Assembly (NCBI GenBank): GCA_018061065.1
Contig: JAGOUV010000008.1
Span: 1 to 59,278, forward strand
DNA: 59,278 nt
Direction of reading: 5' to 3'
Source: Candidatus Altimarinota bacterium
GTDB lineage: Bacteria; Patescibacteriota; Gracilibacteria; UBA1369; UM-FILTER-53-11
In this document: one piece after another, positions 25,646 through 34,715 of the stretch
Layout of the letters: every line of letters begins with the position of its first letter
Position numbering within the stretch: the stretch's first letter is position 1
Notes under the pieces: generated by a model
What the model was told of the DNA's origin: nothing
What the model saw: the letters and a program-made list of their open reading frames with translations, nothing else
Database searches by the model: none
Made by a program: the position numbers and the translations under genes

Positions 25646-25694
25646 AATTAAAGCGGAGCCCACTACTTGTACACTTACGGTAGATGAGCTCCGC
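25646..25694 (-). terminator. Probable terminator of the DUF4383-like gene
   Basis: On the minus strand GCGGAGC (25688-25694) pairs with GCTCCGC (25653-25659) around a long loop, followed by TTTAATTT. It lies 29 nt after the stop of the gene at 25724. Confidence 0.6.
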
Positions 25695-25723
25695 AAGAAA
25701 CGAAAACACAAACTGAGAAACTG

Positions 25724-26125
25724 CTATGCATGAGCTGCAAAGTGGCGATGATGGGATTCACTTGTTGCCCACGCTACAGCAAGGACTCCTGCACCGAGAA
25801 TGAGATGGAGCCAATTACTAGGCATGTTCACCTGCATACCAAGCAGCTGTGTATTAGTCGGACTGACAACTACAAAACCCACAAGGGCTACCACTACATA
25901 TAAACCACCAATAACTTTGAGACCTAGATTCGCACCATGCTCGGTAGCCCCGTAGGCAAAAGCGAGGGATACTACACCCGTAAGCGCATGCACAAGACTA
26001 AGCGCGCCATCGGTCAAAAAGTATCCACGTGCACTTATCAGAGAGTTATCAAGAAAACCGAGAACACCTAGTATTAGAAATACAGCACCTGTTATGGCCG
26101 CCCATGTTTTAGTTGTAGCTCCCAT
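25724..26125 (-). CDS. DUF4383-like four-helix membrane protein
   Basis: A 133-residue protein with four hydrophobic helices. The pattern GAVFLILGVLGFLDNSL, then LVHALTGVVSLAFA and NWLHLILGAGVLAVAWA, is that of DUF4383, found in actinobacteria and candidate phyla. The C-terminus is His-rich (SHHRHFAAHA). Function is unknown. Confidence 0.75.
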   Translation of the reverse strand: MGATTKTWAAITGAVFLILGVLGFLDNSLISARGYFLTDGALSLVHALTGVVSLAFAYGATEHGANLGLKVIGGLYVVVALVGFVVVSPTNTQLLGMQVNMPSNWLHLILGAGVLAVAWATSESHHRHFAAHA

Positions 26126-26211
26126 AAAAAGTAGTGTTAAAAAATAAAGTATATGTCAGCAAATAGTACAATTTTTTCGCGAGGCAGTTACACCTGGGGT
26201 ACAATAGAACT

Positions 26212-27576
26212 ATGAAAATGCAATCTATCAATCCAGCTACAAATGACGTCTTAAAAGAATTTGAAATTATATCACTTGAGGATGCTATAAAAATCGGGGA
26301 AGAAGTAAGAGAAGCACAGAAAAAATGGCGCAAAAAAAGCGTGATTGATCGCAGCGGATATATTAAAAAATTAGGAGAGGTATTGCGCGAACATACAAAA
26401 GAATATGCACGTTTAATTTCTTTGGAGATGGGAAAACCGATCACGCAAGCCATTGCAGAGGTAGAAAAATGCGCGGTATTGTGTGACTTTTATGCACAGC
26501 AGTCCGAGGGATTTTTAGCACCGATTGTCGTACGCACCGAGGCAAAAAAAAGTTATCTGCGCTTTGATCCGTTGGGTGTTGTCTTGGCAATTATGCCGTG
26601 GAACTATCCTTTCTGGCAGGTGATTCGTTGCGCCGTTCCTGCTCTCGCAGCGGGAAATACGATGCTCCTTAAACACGCAAGCAACGTACCGCAGTGTTCA
26701 CTCGCCATAGAAGAGGCCTTTACGCTCGCGGGTTTTCCAGAAAATACCTTCCGCTCATTACTTATTCCCGGAAAAGAGGCAGACAAATTAATTGAGACTC
26801 ACGTGGTTGATGCAGTGAGCTTAACCGGCTCCACACAGGCGGGTGCAAAAGTTGCAGAAACTGCCGGTCGTCATATTAAAAAATGTGTTTTAGAATTGGG
26901 AGGAAGCGATCCCTATATTTTATTTGAAGATGCAAATGTGGAGCTGGCTACAAGTCAGGCACTCACCGCACGCATGCAAAACTGCGGACAAAGTTGTATC
27001 GCTGCTAAGCGGTTTATTGTTCACTCATCGCTCGTAGAAAAATTCGAAAAACGCATGAAAGAGTTATTTGCTACATTGGTAGTTGGCGATCCCATTGATG
27101 AAAAAACAACAGTCGGTCCGCTCGCAAAAAAAGAATTCGCCGATGGAATTGAAAAACAAGTTGAAGGAAGTATTGCCATGGGTGCAGAAGTATTATTTGG
27201 TGGCCATCGATTTGCCGGAAAAGATGCATACTTTGAGCCCACATTGTTGCGCAATATAACTCCGGAAATGCCCGTATGGAAAGAAGAAGTATTTGGCCCA
27301 GTAATGGCTTACATGAGCTTCGAAACGCCGGATGAAGCAGTGGAAATCGCAAACACCCAGCTATATGGTCTAGGAGCAAGTCTGTGGACTGAAGATCGTG
27401 CATTTGCTGAAGAACTTGCTTCACAAATCGAGAGCGGCTTTGTCTCAATAAATGCGATGGTAAAGAGCGATCCACGCCTGCCTTTTGGTGGAGTAAAACA
27501 ATCTGGTTTTGGACGCGAGATGGGTGAAGCGGGCATAAAAGAGTTTACGAATATGAAGACGATCGTCGTCCAATAA
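26212..27576 (+). CDS. NAD(P)-dependent aldehyde dehydrogenase, succinate-semialdehyde type
   Basis: The 454-residue protein is a full ALDH. It has the NAD-binding Rossmann part with MPWNYPFWQV and SLTGSTQAGAKVAE, the general-base Glu in LELGGSDPYI, the catalytic Cys in NCGQSCIAAKRF, and EEVFGPVM. The short N-terminus and the motif set are closest to bacterial succinate-semialdehyde dehydrogenases (Sad/GabD type). TACAAT lies exactly 6 nt before the ATG. The natural aldehyde is not determined by sequence. A second acetolactate synthase gene follows after 55 nt. Confidence 0.88.
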   Translation: MKMQSINPATNDVLKEFEIISLEDAIKIGEEVREAQKKWRKKSVIDRSGYIKKLGEVLREHTKEYARLISLEMGKPITQAIAEVEKCAVLCDFYAQQSEGFLAPIVVRTEAKKSYLRFDPLGVVLAIMPWNYPFWQVIRCAVPALAAGNTMLLKHASNVPQCSLAIEEAFTLAGFPENTFRSLLIPGKEADKLIETHVVDAVSLTGSTQAGAKVAETAGRHIKKCVLELGGSDPYILFEDANVELATSQALTARMQNCGQSCIAAKRFIVHSSLVEKFEKRMKELFATLVVGDPIDEKTTVGPLAKKEFADGIEKQVEGSIAMGAEVLFGGHRFAGKDAYFEPTLLRNITPEMPVWKEEVFGPVMAYMSFETPDEAVEIANTQLYGLGASLWTEDRAFAEELASQIESGFVSINAMVKSDPRLPFGGVKQSGFGREMGEAGIKEFTNMKTIVVQ

Positions 27577-27580
27577 AAGT

Positions 27581-27604
27581 CCAATAATAATTATTGATTA
27601 TTGG
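27581..27604. promoter_or_regulatory. Inverted repeat between the aldehyde dehydrogenase and acetolactate synthase genes
   Basis: CCAATAAT and ATTATTGG form an 8-bp perfect inverted repeat with an AT-rich centre, starting just after the aldehyde dehydrogenase stop. It may be an operator for the downstream gene or a weak hairpin at the 3' end of the upstream one. TACTCT, 9 nt before the next ATG, is a possible -10. Confidence 0.45.
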
Positions 27605-27631
27605 TCGGTATCGAGGTACTCTTTCTTCCTG

Positions 27632-29284
27632 ATGGCAACCGCAGCTGATCTCTTTGTACGGTGTCTCGAAAATGAAGGGGTGAAACACCTCTTTGGTTTG
27701 CCGGGCGAGGAAAATTTGGACTTTGTACAGGCATTACGAACCTCTACCATTAATTTTGTGGTGACGCGCCATGAGCAAGGTGCGGCTTTTATGGCTGATG
27801 TATACGGACGTCTCACCGGACGCGCGGGAGTGTGTTTAGCGACGCTGGGACCTGGTGCAACAAACCTGATTACAGGCGTGGCGGATGCAAACATGGATCG
27901 TGCACCTGTCGTAGCGATTACCGGCCAGGCCGACATGAGAAAAGAGCATAAAGAAAGCCATCAGTATATTGATGTTGTTCAAGCATTTAAGCCGATTACC
28001 AAGTGGAATACTCATATTATTCATGAAGATGTGATTCCAGAAGTCGTGCGCAAGGCTTTTCGCGTAGCGGAATTAGAGAAGCCGGGTGCAACGCATATTG
28101 AACTTTCTGAAGCTATTGCAGAGAGAGAGATCGTGGGCGAGAAACACAGCAAACCACTCCGCGCCGGTCCCCCACCTGTTTCACATGCCTCTCACAAAAG
28201 TTATGAAAAAGCAGTCGAGGCAATCAAGAAAGGAAAAAATGTCATCGTGCTTGCCGGAAATGGCGTCATTCGTGGCCGCGCCAGCCAGGCGCTCGTGACT
28301 TTTTGTGAAAGAAATTCATTGTCAGTCGCGAATACCTTTATGGCAAAAGGCGCAATGCCTGCGCGTAATGAATTGTTTGTGGCAACAATTGGTTTGCAGA
28401 AAAAAGATTTCGCACTTTGTGGCTTTGACCGAGCTGATACCGTCATTACCGTAGGTTATGATTTTGCTGAATACGCCCCTAATTTCTGGAACGCAGATAA
28501 CAATAAAGTAATCGTTCACATCGACTCACAGCCCGCAGAAGTCGATGAATATTACACGCCAGAGGTGGAGTTGATTGGCGATATTGGAACCACACTTGCA
28601 GAGCTTACTGAGATGACCGGCTTTAACAAAGCTTTTGATTACGCTGACAAACTGAAGGAAATTCACCGCGCAGAATATCGCGTACATAAAGACTCCATGT
28701 CGTTCCCCATCAAACCACAAAAAATCCTCTACGATCTACGCCATGCGCTTGCTGATGATGATATTGTGATTAGTGACGTGGGCATGCATAAAATTTGGAC
28801 AGCGCGCGTATATCCCGCCTATCAACCCAATACGGTTCTGATTTCAAATGGCTTTGCCTCAATGGGCATCTCTCTTCCCGGAGCGCTTGCCGCAAAAATG
28901 GTACATCCTGATAAAAAAGTGGTGGCTATTTGTGGAGATGGCGGCTTCCTCATGAACAGCCAGGAGTTAGAAACCGCACGCAGACATGGCTTGAATTTTG
29001 TCGTTTTGATTTTTGATGACAGCAAGTACGGAATGATCGAATGGAAGCAGCAAAATTACTACGGCGGTGAGTCATTTGCCATGAGTTTTAACAATCCCGA
29101 TTTTATTAAATATGCCGAAAGTTTAGGATGTGTCGGTATGCGCGTTGAAAAAACGGAAGACCTTCTCCCTACACTAAAAAGAGCACTCGCAACGCCCAAT
29201 GTCGTTATCGTAGACGTGCCCGTAGATTACACAGAGAACTTTGAATTAACTAACAGACTTGGTCACCTCGTATGTCCACTATAA
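27632..29284 (+). CDS. Acetolactate synthase, catabolic (AlsS-like) TPP enzyme
   Basis: This is a 550-residue TPP enzyme distinct from the ilvB product. Motifs are FGLPGEENLDFVQAL, catalytic Glu in TRHEQGAAFMAD, TLGPGATNLITG and the TPP site CGDGGFLMNSQELET with DDSKYGMIEWKQ. The GEENLD form and lack of an adjacent ACT subunit match catabolic acetolactate synthases that divert pyruvate to acetoin, or related uncharacterised TPP enzymes. The next gene, a hydrolase, overlaps it by 13 nt. No acetolactate decarboxylase is present. Confidence 0.85.
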   Translation: MATAADLFVRCLENEGVKHLFGLPGEENLDFVQALRTSTINFVVTRHEQGAAFMADVYGRLTGRAGVCLATLGPGATNLITGVADANMDRAPVVAITGQADMRKEHKESHQYIDVVQAFKPITKWNTHIIHEDVIPEVVRKAFRVAELEKPGATHIELSEAIAEREIVGEKHSKPLRAGPPPVSHASHKSYEKAVEAIKKGKNVIVLAGNGVIRGRASQALVTFCERNSLSVANTFMAKGAMPARNELFVATIGLQKKDFALCGFDRADTVITVGYDFAEYAPNFWNADNNKVIVHIDSQPAEVDEYYTPEVELIGDIGTTLAELTEMTGFNKAFDYADKLKEIHRAEYRVHKDSMSFPIKPQKILYDLRHALADDDIVISDVGMHKIWTARVYPAYQPNTVLISNGFASMGISLPGALAAKMVHPDKKVVAICGDGGFLMNSQELETARRHGLNFVVLIFDDSKYGMIEWKQQNYYGGESFAMSFNNPDFIKYAESLGCVGMRVEKTEDLLPTLKRALATPNVVIVDVPVDYTENFELTNRLGHLVCPL

Positions 29285-29961
29285 GCTTTCACACGGTTGA
29301 TGGAGTAGAAATAATCGGCGAATGGAATATGCCCCAGGATGCTCACCGAGCGGTGCTCTTGCTTCATATGATGCCCGCTGCACGCGATAGCTTCTTTTCC
29401 CTTACCCAAGACCTCAATAAACAAGGCATGGCCACTCTCGCGATCGATTTACGCGGTCATGGCGAGAGCGTTAGACAACTCAGTGGCTCATCACTCAATC
29501 GAGAGGCAATGGACTATGGAATTGCACTGGATTACAAAACGTTCGACGACCTGGGACACCAGAAATCTCGTCTGGATGTAGATGCTGCAGTAAATTTTAT
29601 TAAGAAAAACGGTTTTACGGAAAAACAAATTTACGTCGTGGGTGCATCAATTGGCGCAAACTTGGCACTGGATACTCTGGATCGTTACGTAGAGTTACGA
29701 AAAGCAGTATTGCTCTCCCCTGGCCTAGATTATCGCGGTATTAAAGCCGATCATTCACTGAAAGGATTAGAACCAGGCCAATCCGTTTGGATTGTTACCT
29801 CAAAATTAGACGAGTACGCGACTGAATCTTCTCAGAAATTATTTCAGCAAGACATGACAAAAGTAAAACTGACCGTCGTGGATGGCAGTGATCATGGCAC
29901 CAATATGTTCATTAGCCATGGTGAGCTACAGGAACAAATTGCCGGGTATTTGAAAGAATAG
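29272..29961 (+). CDS. Alpha/beta hydrolase
   Basis: A 229-residue serine hydrolase with LLHMMPAARDSF (oxyanion), DLRGHGES, nucleophile elbow GASIGA, acid in TSKLDEYA and catalytic His in DGSDHGTNMF. It resembles the dienelactone hydrolase/acyl esterase group. It is translationally coupled to the acetolactate synthase gene through a 13-nt overlap, which suggests a shared pathway, but the substrate cannot be named. Confidence 0.85.
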   Translation: MSTISFHTVDGVEIIGEWNMPQDAHRAVLLLHMMPAARDSFFSLTQDLNKQGMATLAIDLRGHGESVRQLSGSSLNREAMDYGIALDYKTFDDLGHQKSRLDVDAAVNFIKKNGFTEKQIYVVGASIGANLALDTLDRYVELRKAVLLSPGLDYRGIKADHSLKGLEPGQSVWIVTSKLDEYATESSQKLFQQDMTKVKLTVVDGSDHGTNMFISHGELQEQIAGYLKE

Positions 29962-29971
29962 TGGTGAGCAG

Positions 29972-30919
29972 TTAATACTTAACTGCTGGTGTGGGCGACA
30001 TATACAGCGAGTCGACTTTTCGCGTAAAACACTGGCGGCCAGCTTCGTGTTTCCAATAATTTTCGCCCTGAGGATAGACAGCGTAATACGGTACTGAATA
30101 AACATCGAGACCCTCTGAAGGCAGATCAAAAACACCACAGAGTTCAAAGCTTTTTTCGTCTATTTTTCTATACTCAAAAGGAAGATTCGTCACATTATCG
30201 CGCGGAACACGGAAACCAGTTATATCATTTTCCAACTGCGCTAACTCAGTCGGCAACTTTTTGGAATTAGTCCAATAGTTAATAACTTCTTGCTGAATCC
30301 ACGACAAACTTCCAATTCGCTCAGTATCGATACGCAACTGACGCTGCTTAAAAGGCGATCCGAAAATAACAAATGAAAGAACGACGACTGCCAACACAGC
30401 AGCAGATACACTCCACGCCAAAACACGGGAAGGACGAGAAGTGATTTCTCGCTTCACCTCGCGGAAAAAATACGCCATCACTCCACCCATTACCACTAAT
30501 ACCATCGCAATTTTAGTAAAAATATTTGCGGTAAGTTCTCCATCGAAAAAATTATTAAATAACACAATCACATCAATCATGAGGACAATTGCTGAAACGA
30601 AAATCGTAAAATAAAGGGCAAATTTTCGCACGCCTAATTCCTTCTTCTCCGGATTTGCAACAACATCTTTTCTCAAAAACCATGCGAGTCCCATAAAAAT
30701 AGGGAAACTCACAATCAAAACTGACAAACTATCTCGTATCGTAGAAAGAGACACTCCCGTATTGCCATGTATCGCATCAGGAATCAGCCGATTCACAAAC
30801 TCAAAAACTGTATTTAAAAGGCTTGTTGTGGCCATTACCAAGGTAATGAGCATAAGCAGATAAAGGAAAAAATCACGAGAATTGGAGACGTGTTTTGTAG
30901 GCGTAGTAGTTGTAGTCAT
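29972..30919 (-). CDS. DUF5671-like membrane protein
   Basis: The 315-residue protein has a Thr-rich N-terminus, five or six membrane helices in residues about 15-200, and a soluble C-terminal part (about 210-315) with two or three cysteines. The membrane part, with DFFLYLLMLITLVMATTSLL, matches the DUF5671 pattern common in candidate-phyla bacteria. The start ATG 30919 is 6 nt after TATACT; longer frames start before the promoter. Function is unknown. Confidence 0.75.
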   Translation of the reverse strand: MTTTTTPTKHVSNSRDFFLYLLMLITLVMATTSLLNTVFEFVNRLIPDAIHGNTGVSLSTIRDSLSVLIVSFPIFMGLAWFLRKDVVANPEKKELGVRKFALYFTIFVSAIVLMIDVIVLFNNFFDGELTANIFTKIAMVLVVMGGVMAYFFREVKREITSRPSRVLAWSVSAAVLAVVVLSFVIFGSPFKQRQLRIDTERIGSLSWIQQEVINYWTNSKKLPTELAQLENDITGFRVPRDNVTNLPFEYRKIDEKSFELCGVFDLPSEGLDVYSVPYYAVYPQGENYWKHEAGRQCFTRKVDSLYMSPTPAVKY

Positions 30920-30954
30920 ACCCGTAGTATAGTCCTCTGGTATAATACTGGCCA
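30920..30954. promoter_or_regulatory. Divergent promoters, DUF5671-like gene and trhO
   Basis: TATACT for the minus strand (30926-30931) lies 6 nt from its ATG, and TATAAT for the plus strand (30941-30946) lies 8 nt from the trhO ATG. The spacer is 35 bp. Confidence 0.7.
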
Positions 30955-31980
30955 ATGGTAAATCCACTTCGAAATACGGTTAATCGTGAGTTGCTACTCC
31001 AGCAGACAGTCACGGAAAAAATTCCGCGTACCACACTCTCCTTTTATCGTTATGTAACGATCGAAGATCCACGAAAATTACGCGATGAACTTTTTAAAAA
31101 ATGGTCAGCTCTTGGAGTAAAAGGCCGCATTTATATTGCAAATGAAGGCATTAATGCACAGCTTTCACTTCCCACAAAAGAACTTGATGCATTTCGCGCA
31201 CACCTTGATATCAGTGACTACTTTAAGGACATGCCTTTTAAGATTGCCGTCGAGGATGGAATATCATTTCTCAAACTCACTCTAAAAGTAAAACAATTTA
31301 TTGTTGCCGATGGCCTACCTGCGGGAACATATGACGTTAATAACGTAGGAACGCATCTTACTCCCGAGGAATTTCATGCTGCGGTGGATGATCCTAATAC
31401 AGTTGTAGTGGATGTACGCAATCATTACGAAAGTCGTATTGGAAAATTTGAAGGTGCACTTACGCCGGATGCAGACACCTTCCGTGAGGAGTTGCCATTA
31501 ATTGCGCAGATGCTTCAGGACAAAAAAGATAAGAAAATTTTATTGTATTGTACGGGTGGTATTCGCTGTGAAAAGGCTTCCAGCTATTTAAAACATCAAG
31601 GTTTTAACGATGTTAATCAGCTACATGGTGGAATTATTTACTACGCTCATGCGATGAGAGAAAAAGGTATTACACCAAAATTTAAAGGAAGAAATTTTGT
31701 TTTTGACGAGCGTTTGAGTGAAGAAGTGACTCCCGATATTCTCACTACCTGTGATCAATGTGAAGATAAGAGCAATGCATATACCAACTGTAGCAATGAG
31801 ATGTGTAATTTATTGTTTATCCAATGCGCCGGATGCCGCGAAAAAATGCACGGTGCCTGCAGTGAAAAGTGCATGAAGATTGCGCTGCTGCCTGACAACG
31901 AGCGCCGCATGCTACGCAAGAAGCAAACTCCCAAATCCCACAAACAGTTCATTTCCCGCCAGCGTCCCTCCCTAAAATAG
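30955..31980 (+). CDS. trhO: tRNA uridine(34) hydroxylase (rhodanese family)
   Basis: TrhO (YceA) makes 5-hydroxyuridine at tRNA position 34. The 341-residue protein has the N-terminal UPF0176 domain (LSFYRYVTIEDP, GRIYIANEGINAQLS), a rhodanese domain with catalytic Cys in LLYCTGGIRCEKASSYL, and a C-terminal Cys-rich zinc-like segment (CDQCEDKSNAYTNC through CSEKC). TATAAT precedes the ATG by 8 nt. Confidence 0.92.
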   Translation: MVNPLRNTVNRELLLQQTVTEKIPRTTLSFYRYVTIEDPRKLRDELFKKWSALGVKGRIYIANEGINAQLSLPTKELDAFRAHLDISDYFKDMPFKIAVEDGISFLKLTLKVKQFIVADGLPAGTYDVNNVGTHLTPEEFHAAVDDPNTVVVDVRNHYESRIGKFEGALTPDADTFREELPLIAQMLQDKKDKKILLYCTGGIRCEKASSYLKHQGFNDVNQLHGGIIYYAHAMREKGITPKFKGRNFVFDERLSEEVTPDILTTCDQCEDKSNAYTNCSNEMCNLLFIQCAGCREKMHGACSEKCMKIALLPDNERRMLRKKQTPKSHKQFISRQRPSLK

Positions 31981-32005
31981 TGAGTTGTGGTATATTTAAC
32001 CTCCT

Positions 32006-33895
32006 GTGAGCAAAACTCCTCGAGAACAAATCACCCTTAGTAACGAGCAGTACACGCACGTACGGCAGCTTGTTGGTAAAGAGTTTGATCAGATGGCTGA
32101 GGTAAATCCGGCGTATCAAATTGAACATATTACCGATGATGTACGCGCAGAAGTGTTGAATGTGCTTCAAGATAGCAAAGGTATTGAACGCGATGAAAGA
32201 GCCATTAATCATGAAGTGGTGATGTTACGCGTTGCCTATGGGGCGATGCTACGCCAAATCTACGCTGATGCTAGGCCTCCGGCACGACCAGGAAATAGGC
32301 AGTGGACCACGCCACGTCCTCCGCCAACTGCAGAGGCATGGAGGAGAGTAAGCCCAACTCCAACAAAGCGCATGCAGGCAAAATTCACGCCGACTGCGTT
32401 CCGCCGACCAAATGCGACGATCGATCAGATGATTTTCGATGTACGAGAAATAAGTCCGACTCTTCTAAAAAATCTAGGGCTCGGTGAATTTGTTATGCTA
32501 AAAAAAGAATTGCCACCGGTGAAAGAAGGAGACGCCGCAGGGAATGACCTAGAGGCACGCAAGCTCGCGGCACGAGAAGGTGCTATCCCCGGTCTAAAAG
32601 ATATTTTTAGTGATCTTACCCCCATACCAACCATGTGGGGCGTGGAGGGCTTATCAAAGAACTTCCGCATGTACATGATTGGAAAAGGTGCTGCAAAAGG
32701 AAAACTACTTATTACGCGCTCTGAAAATGGCAAATATCAAATGGGCGTTTATGATTTGCTTGGTGCGGTTCGCCGTGTAGATGAGGTGCGCCAACAGTAC
32801 GACACTGAGACCGTACACCTGCGGCAAATTTATACTTTATTAGATTCGGTATTAGATCTTATCAATGTACCTAAGGCTGAAATTCTTAATGAAGGAGATT
32901 TTGAAACGCGTACTAAACAAATTGATGCAGCTAAAAAAGATCTTGCCGCGACAGTCGAAAAATTGAAAAAAGTCCGCGATAGCGATAAAGAAAAATTGAG
33001 AGACGTCATTGAGGCGATTTCGGATTTCAAAGACAGTGTGGGTCGTGAAAATTTTGGTTCTACAGCTGCACAACTTGCACCTATAGTCAGAAGTGGAAAA
33101 TTTATAGGCTCACGTGCAGCGGGAATGAAGGCAAAAGCGGGGGCACTTGAGAGTGACCAACGTGTGTTATTAGGTGCCGCAACTGCGCATCGAAAACCTT
33201 TTGAGGATGCGTACAATACCGTAAAAGAAAATGATATTCCTGCAGAAAAAGATCTAACAGCGACTGATCGTGGGCGAATTATGGCGTATGCAAAAGTGGT
33301 CGAGCACAGCCTGAAAAGCCTTAAGCTTGAGCCATTTGCAAGTTTTGCACAGCGCATGCAATATCATATCGATGAGCTGCGTCTCTGTATTACAAAGCCA
33401 AACCGTGAACATACAGGAGAAGGAGTGAAACCAACAATAACTGAAGAATTACTTCGCGTTTTCTTGGTAGGAAAAGTAACCCTCTTCCACCGCGAGATGA
33501 TGAAGTTATATGCGAAAATTGCACTACATCAGGATACACCGCCCATTGATGAGTGGATAAAAACAACTGAAGGTATTTTGACTGCAATTGATAATCGTCC
33601 CGTGGGCAAAAAAACCTATGCGGCCGAGTTTATTCCGCTGTGGAATGCGATGAAAACATTTATAGCAGAACAGCTACAACCTGCGATTGAAGGGCTCAAT
33701 CCAGATGCGCGGCTCGACGAAAATAAATCTGACCGTGAAGGGATTAAAGAAGTAATGTCTACTTTCTTTGACCAAATTCTTATACCGTTTATGAAAAATC
33801 CCCAACCACGTTTGCGCACATTGGAAGATTTAGACGAGGCTACTTCATCAGCACGTCAACGCCCGCCCACGCCAGACGAAACACCGATTTCATAG
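32006..33895 (+). CDS. Unknown 629-residue soluble protein
   Basis: The start is GTG 32006, 9 nt after TATATT. The chain has a helical N-terminal part, a Pro/Arg-rich segment at about residues 90-125, long charged helices (for example about 290-350), and a Pro-rich acidic tail. No signal, membrane segment or enzyme motif is visible. The last 56 nt overlap the opposing TrmB-type regulator gene. I do not recognise the family. Confidence 0.65.
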   Translation: MSKTPREQITLSNEQYTHVRQLVGKEFDQMAEVNPAYQIEHITDDVRAEVLNVLQDSKGIERDERAINHEVVMLRVAYGAMLRQIYADARPPARPGNRQWTTPRPPPTAEAWRRVSPTPTKRMQAKFTPTAFRRPNATIDQMIFDVREISPTLLKNLGLGEFVMLKKELPPVKEGDAAGNDLEARKLAAREGAIPGLKDIFSDLTPIPTMWGVEGLSKNFRMYMIGKGAAKGKLLITRSENGKYQMGVYDLLGAVRRVDEVRQQYDTETVHLRQIYTLLDSVLDLINVPKAEILNEGDFETRTKQIDAAKKDLAATVEKLKKVRDSDKEKLRDVIEAISDFKDSVGRENFGSTAAQLAPIVRSGKFIGSRAAGMKAKAGALESDQRVLLGAATAHRKPFEDAYNTVKENDIPAEKDLTATDRGRIMAYAKVVEHSLKSLKLEPFASFAQRMQYHIDELRLCITKPNREHTGEGVKPTITEELLRVFLVGKVTLFHREMMKLYAKIALHQDTPPIDEWIKTTEGILTAIDNRPVGKKTYAAEFIPLWNAMKTFIAEQLQPAIEGLNPDARLDENKSDREGIKEVMSTFFDQILIPFMKNPQPRLRTLEDLDEATSSARQRPPTPDETPIS

Positions 33896-34598
33896 TGGTA
33901 AAAAAATGCTCGTGCTCAATAATCACCCCTATCATATCGTCACGGTGATATGAGTAGATGGCGACTTTGTTGCGGGGAAAAATATCAACGTGAATCTTAA
34001 TGGGAAATTTCTTGGGATCAACGTATTTTAGCTCACGCAGATGCCCTTTTTCCGTCTGTGGATATTTTTTCGTCATGGGCACATAACCCGCCACAATTCC
34101 ACGGTATAAGATTCCAAGTTCAATGCGCCGCGGCAAAAAATCTTCTTCAAGATATTTTTTCATTTCGGGATGCACTGTCTCTTCTTCAAGTCCCATAAAA
34201 CTTTCTCTTACTGAGCAAGGCTCTTCTAACAAAATTTCCGCAATTTGTTTAATGCCACTTAATCCTTCATAAAAAGTGATCTTGGGCTTTGTTGCTGCAG
34301 TATTGGAAAGTGCAAGCAGCTGCGGCAAAATTGTAGACAAACCTTTTGCATCCTCCATGTACTTGTTGATCAGTACATTGGGCTCAGTGGGAACAAATAT
34401 TTTTACTCCCGCACGCAGGTAATACGAAACAAATCCTTTTTTCTGCAGTGCCAACAAAAGACTGTACGTGGTTGTACGATTTTCATTCAGTCGCAACGCC
34501 AGACTATTCGCGCCACTCGTTCCCACCTCCAATAATTTCAAATACACGCCCACCTCTTTATCGCTCATTCCCAACTTTTCAAGTAGCTTTTGATTCAT
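33840..34598 (-). CDS. TrmB-family transcriptional regulator 1
   Basis: A 252-residue protein with an N-terminal winged helix (residues about 1-70; LGMSDKEVGVYLKLLEVG and NENRTTTYSLLLALQKKGFV) and a C-terminal effector-like domain (KITFYEGLSGIKQIAEILLEE, IEHEHFFTTMKSVFRLAWAG). This is the TrmB arrangement. It diverges from a cysteine-rich protein gene across a 117-bp spacer. A second regulator of the same type lies at 50964. Confidence 0.85.
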   Translation of the reverse strand: MNQKLLEKLGMSDKEVGVYLKLLEVGTSGANSLALRLNENRTTTYSLLLALQKKGFVSYYLRAGVKIFVPTEPNVLINKYMEDAKGLSTILPQLLALSNTAATKPKITFYEGLSGIKQIAEILLEEPCSVRESFMGLEEETVHPEMKKYLEEDFLPRRIELGILYRGIVAGYVPMTKKYPQTEKGHLRELKYVDPKKFPIKIHVDIFPRNKVAIYSYHRDDMIGVIIEHEHFFTTMKSVFRLAWAGVDVLMK

Positions 34599-34715
34599 GT
34601 TGACTTAGTTAATCGTCACTAAAAGTATAGCATTTTAATCTGTTAATTGCCAATACTGGATGATGTTTGACGTCTTTTATAGACTAATTTTCTGTTCGGA
34701 TTATAGTTGTTTACT
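34599..34715. promoter_or_regulatory. Divergent regulatory region with candidate TrmB operators
   Basis: The regulator -10 TATACT (minus strand, 34624-34629) leaves a leader of about 20 nt. The cysteine-rich gene has TATAGT (34702-34707) 8 nt from its ATG. TTAGT-N8-ACTAA (34605-34622) lies in the regulator leader, and ATCTGTTAATT (34638-34648) lies upstream of its -10. Both kinds of motif recur upstream of the second TrmB-type gene at 50866-50925. Confidence 0.5.

Noticed and set aside
33840-33895. Mis-called end of the 629-residue protein because of overlap with the regulator
   Set aside because: Both frames are open and intact there and the regulator C-terminus aligns with its paralogue; convergent overlaps are common in this window.
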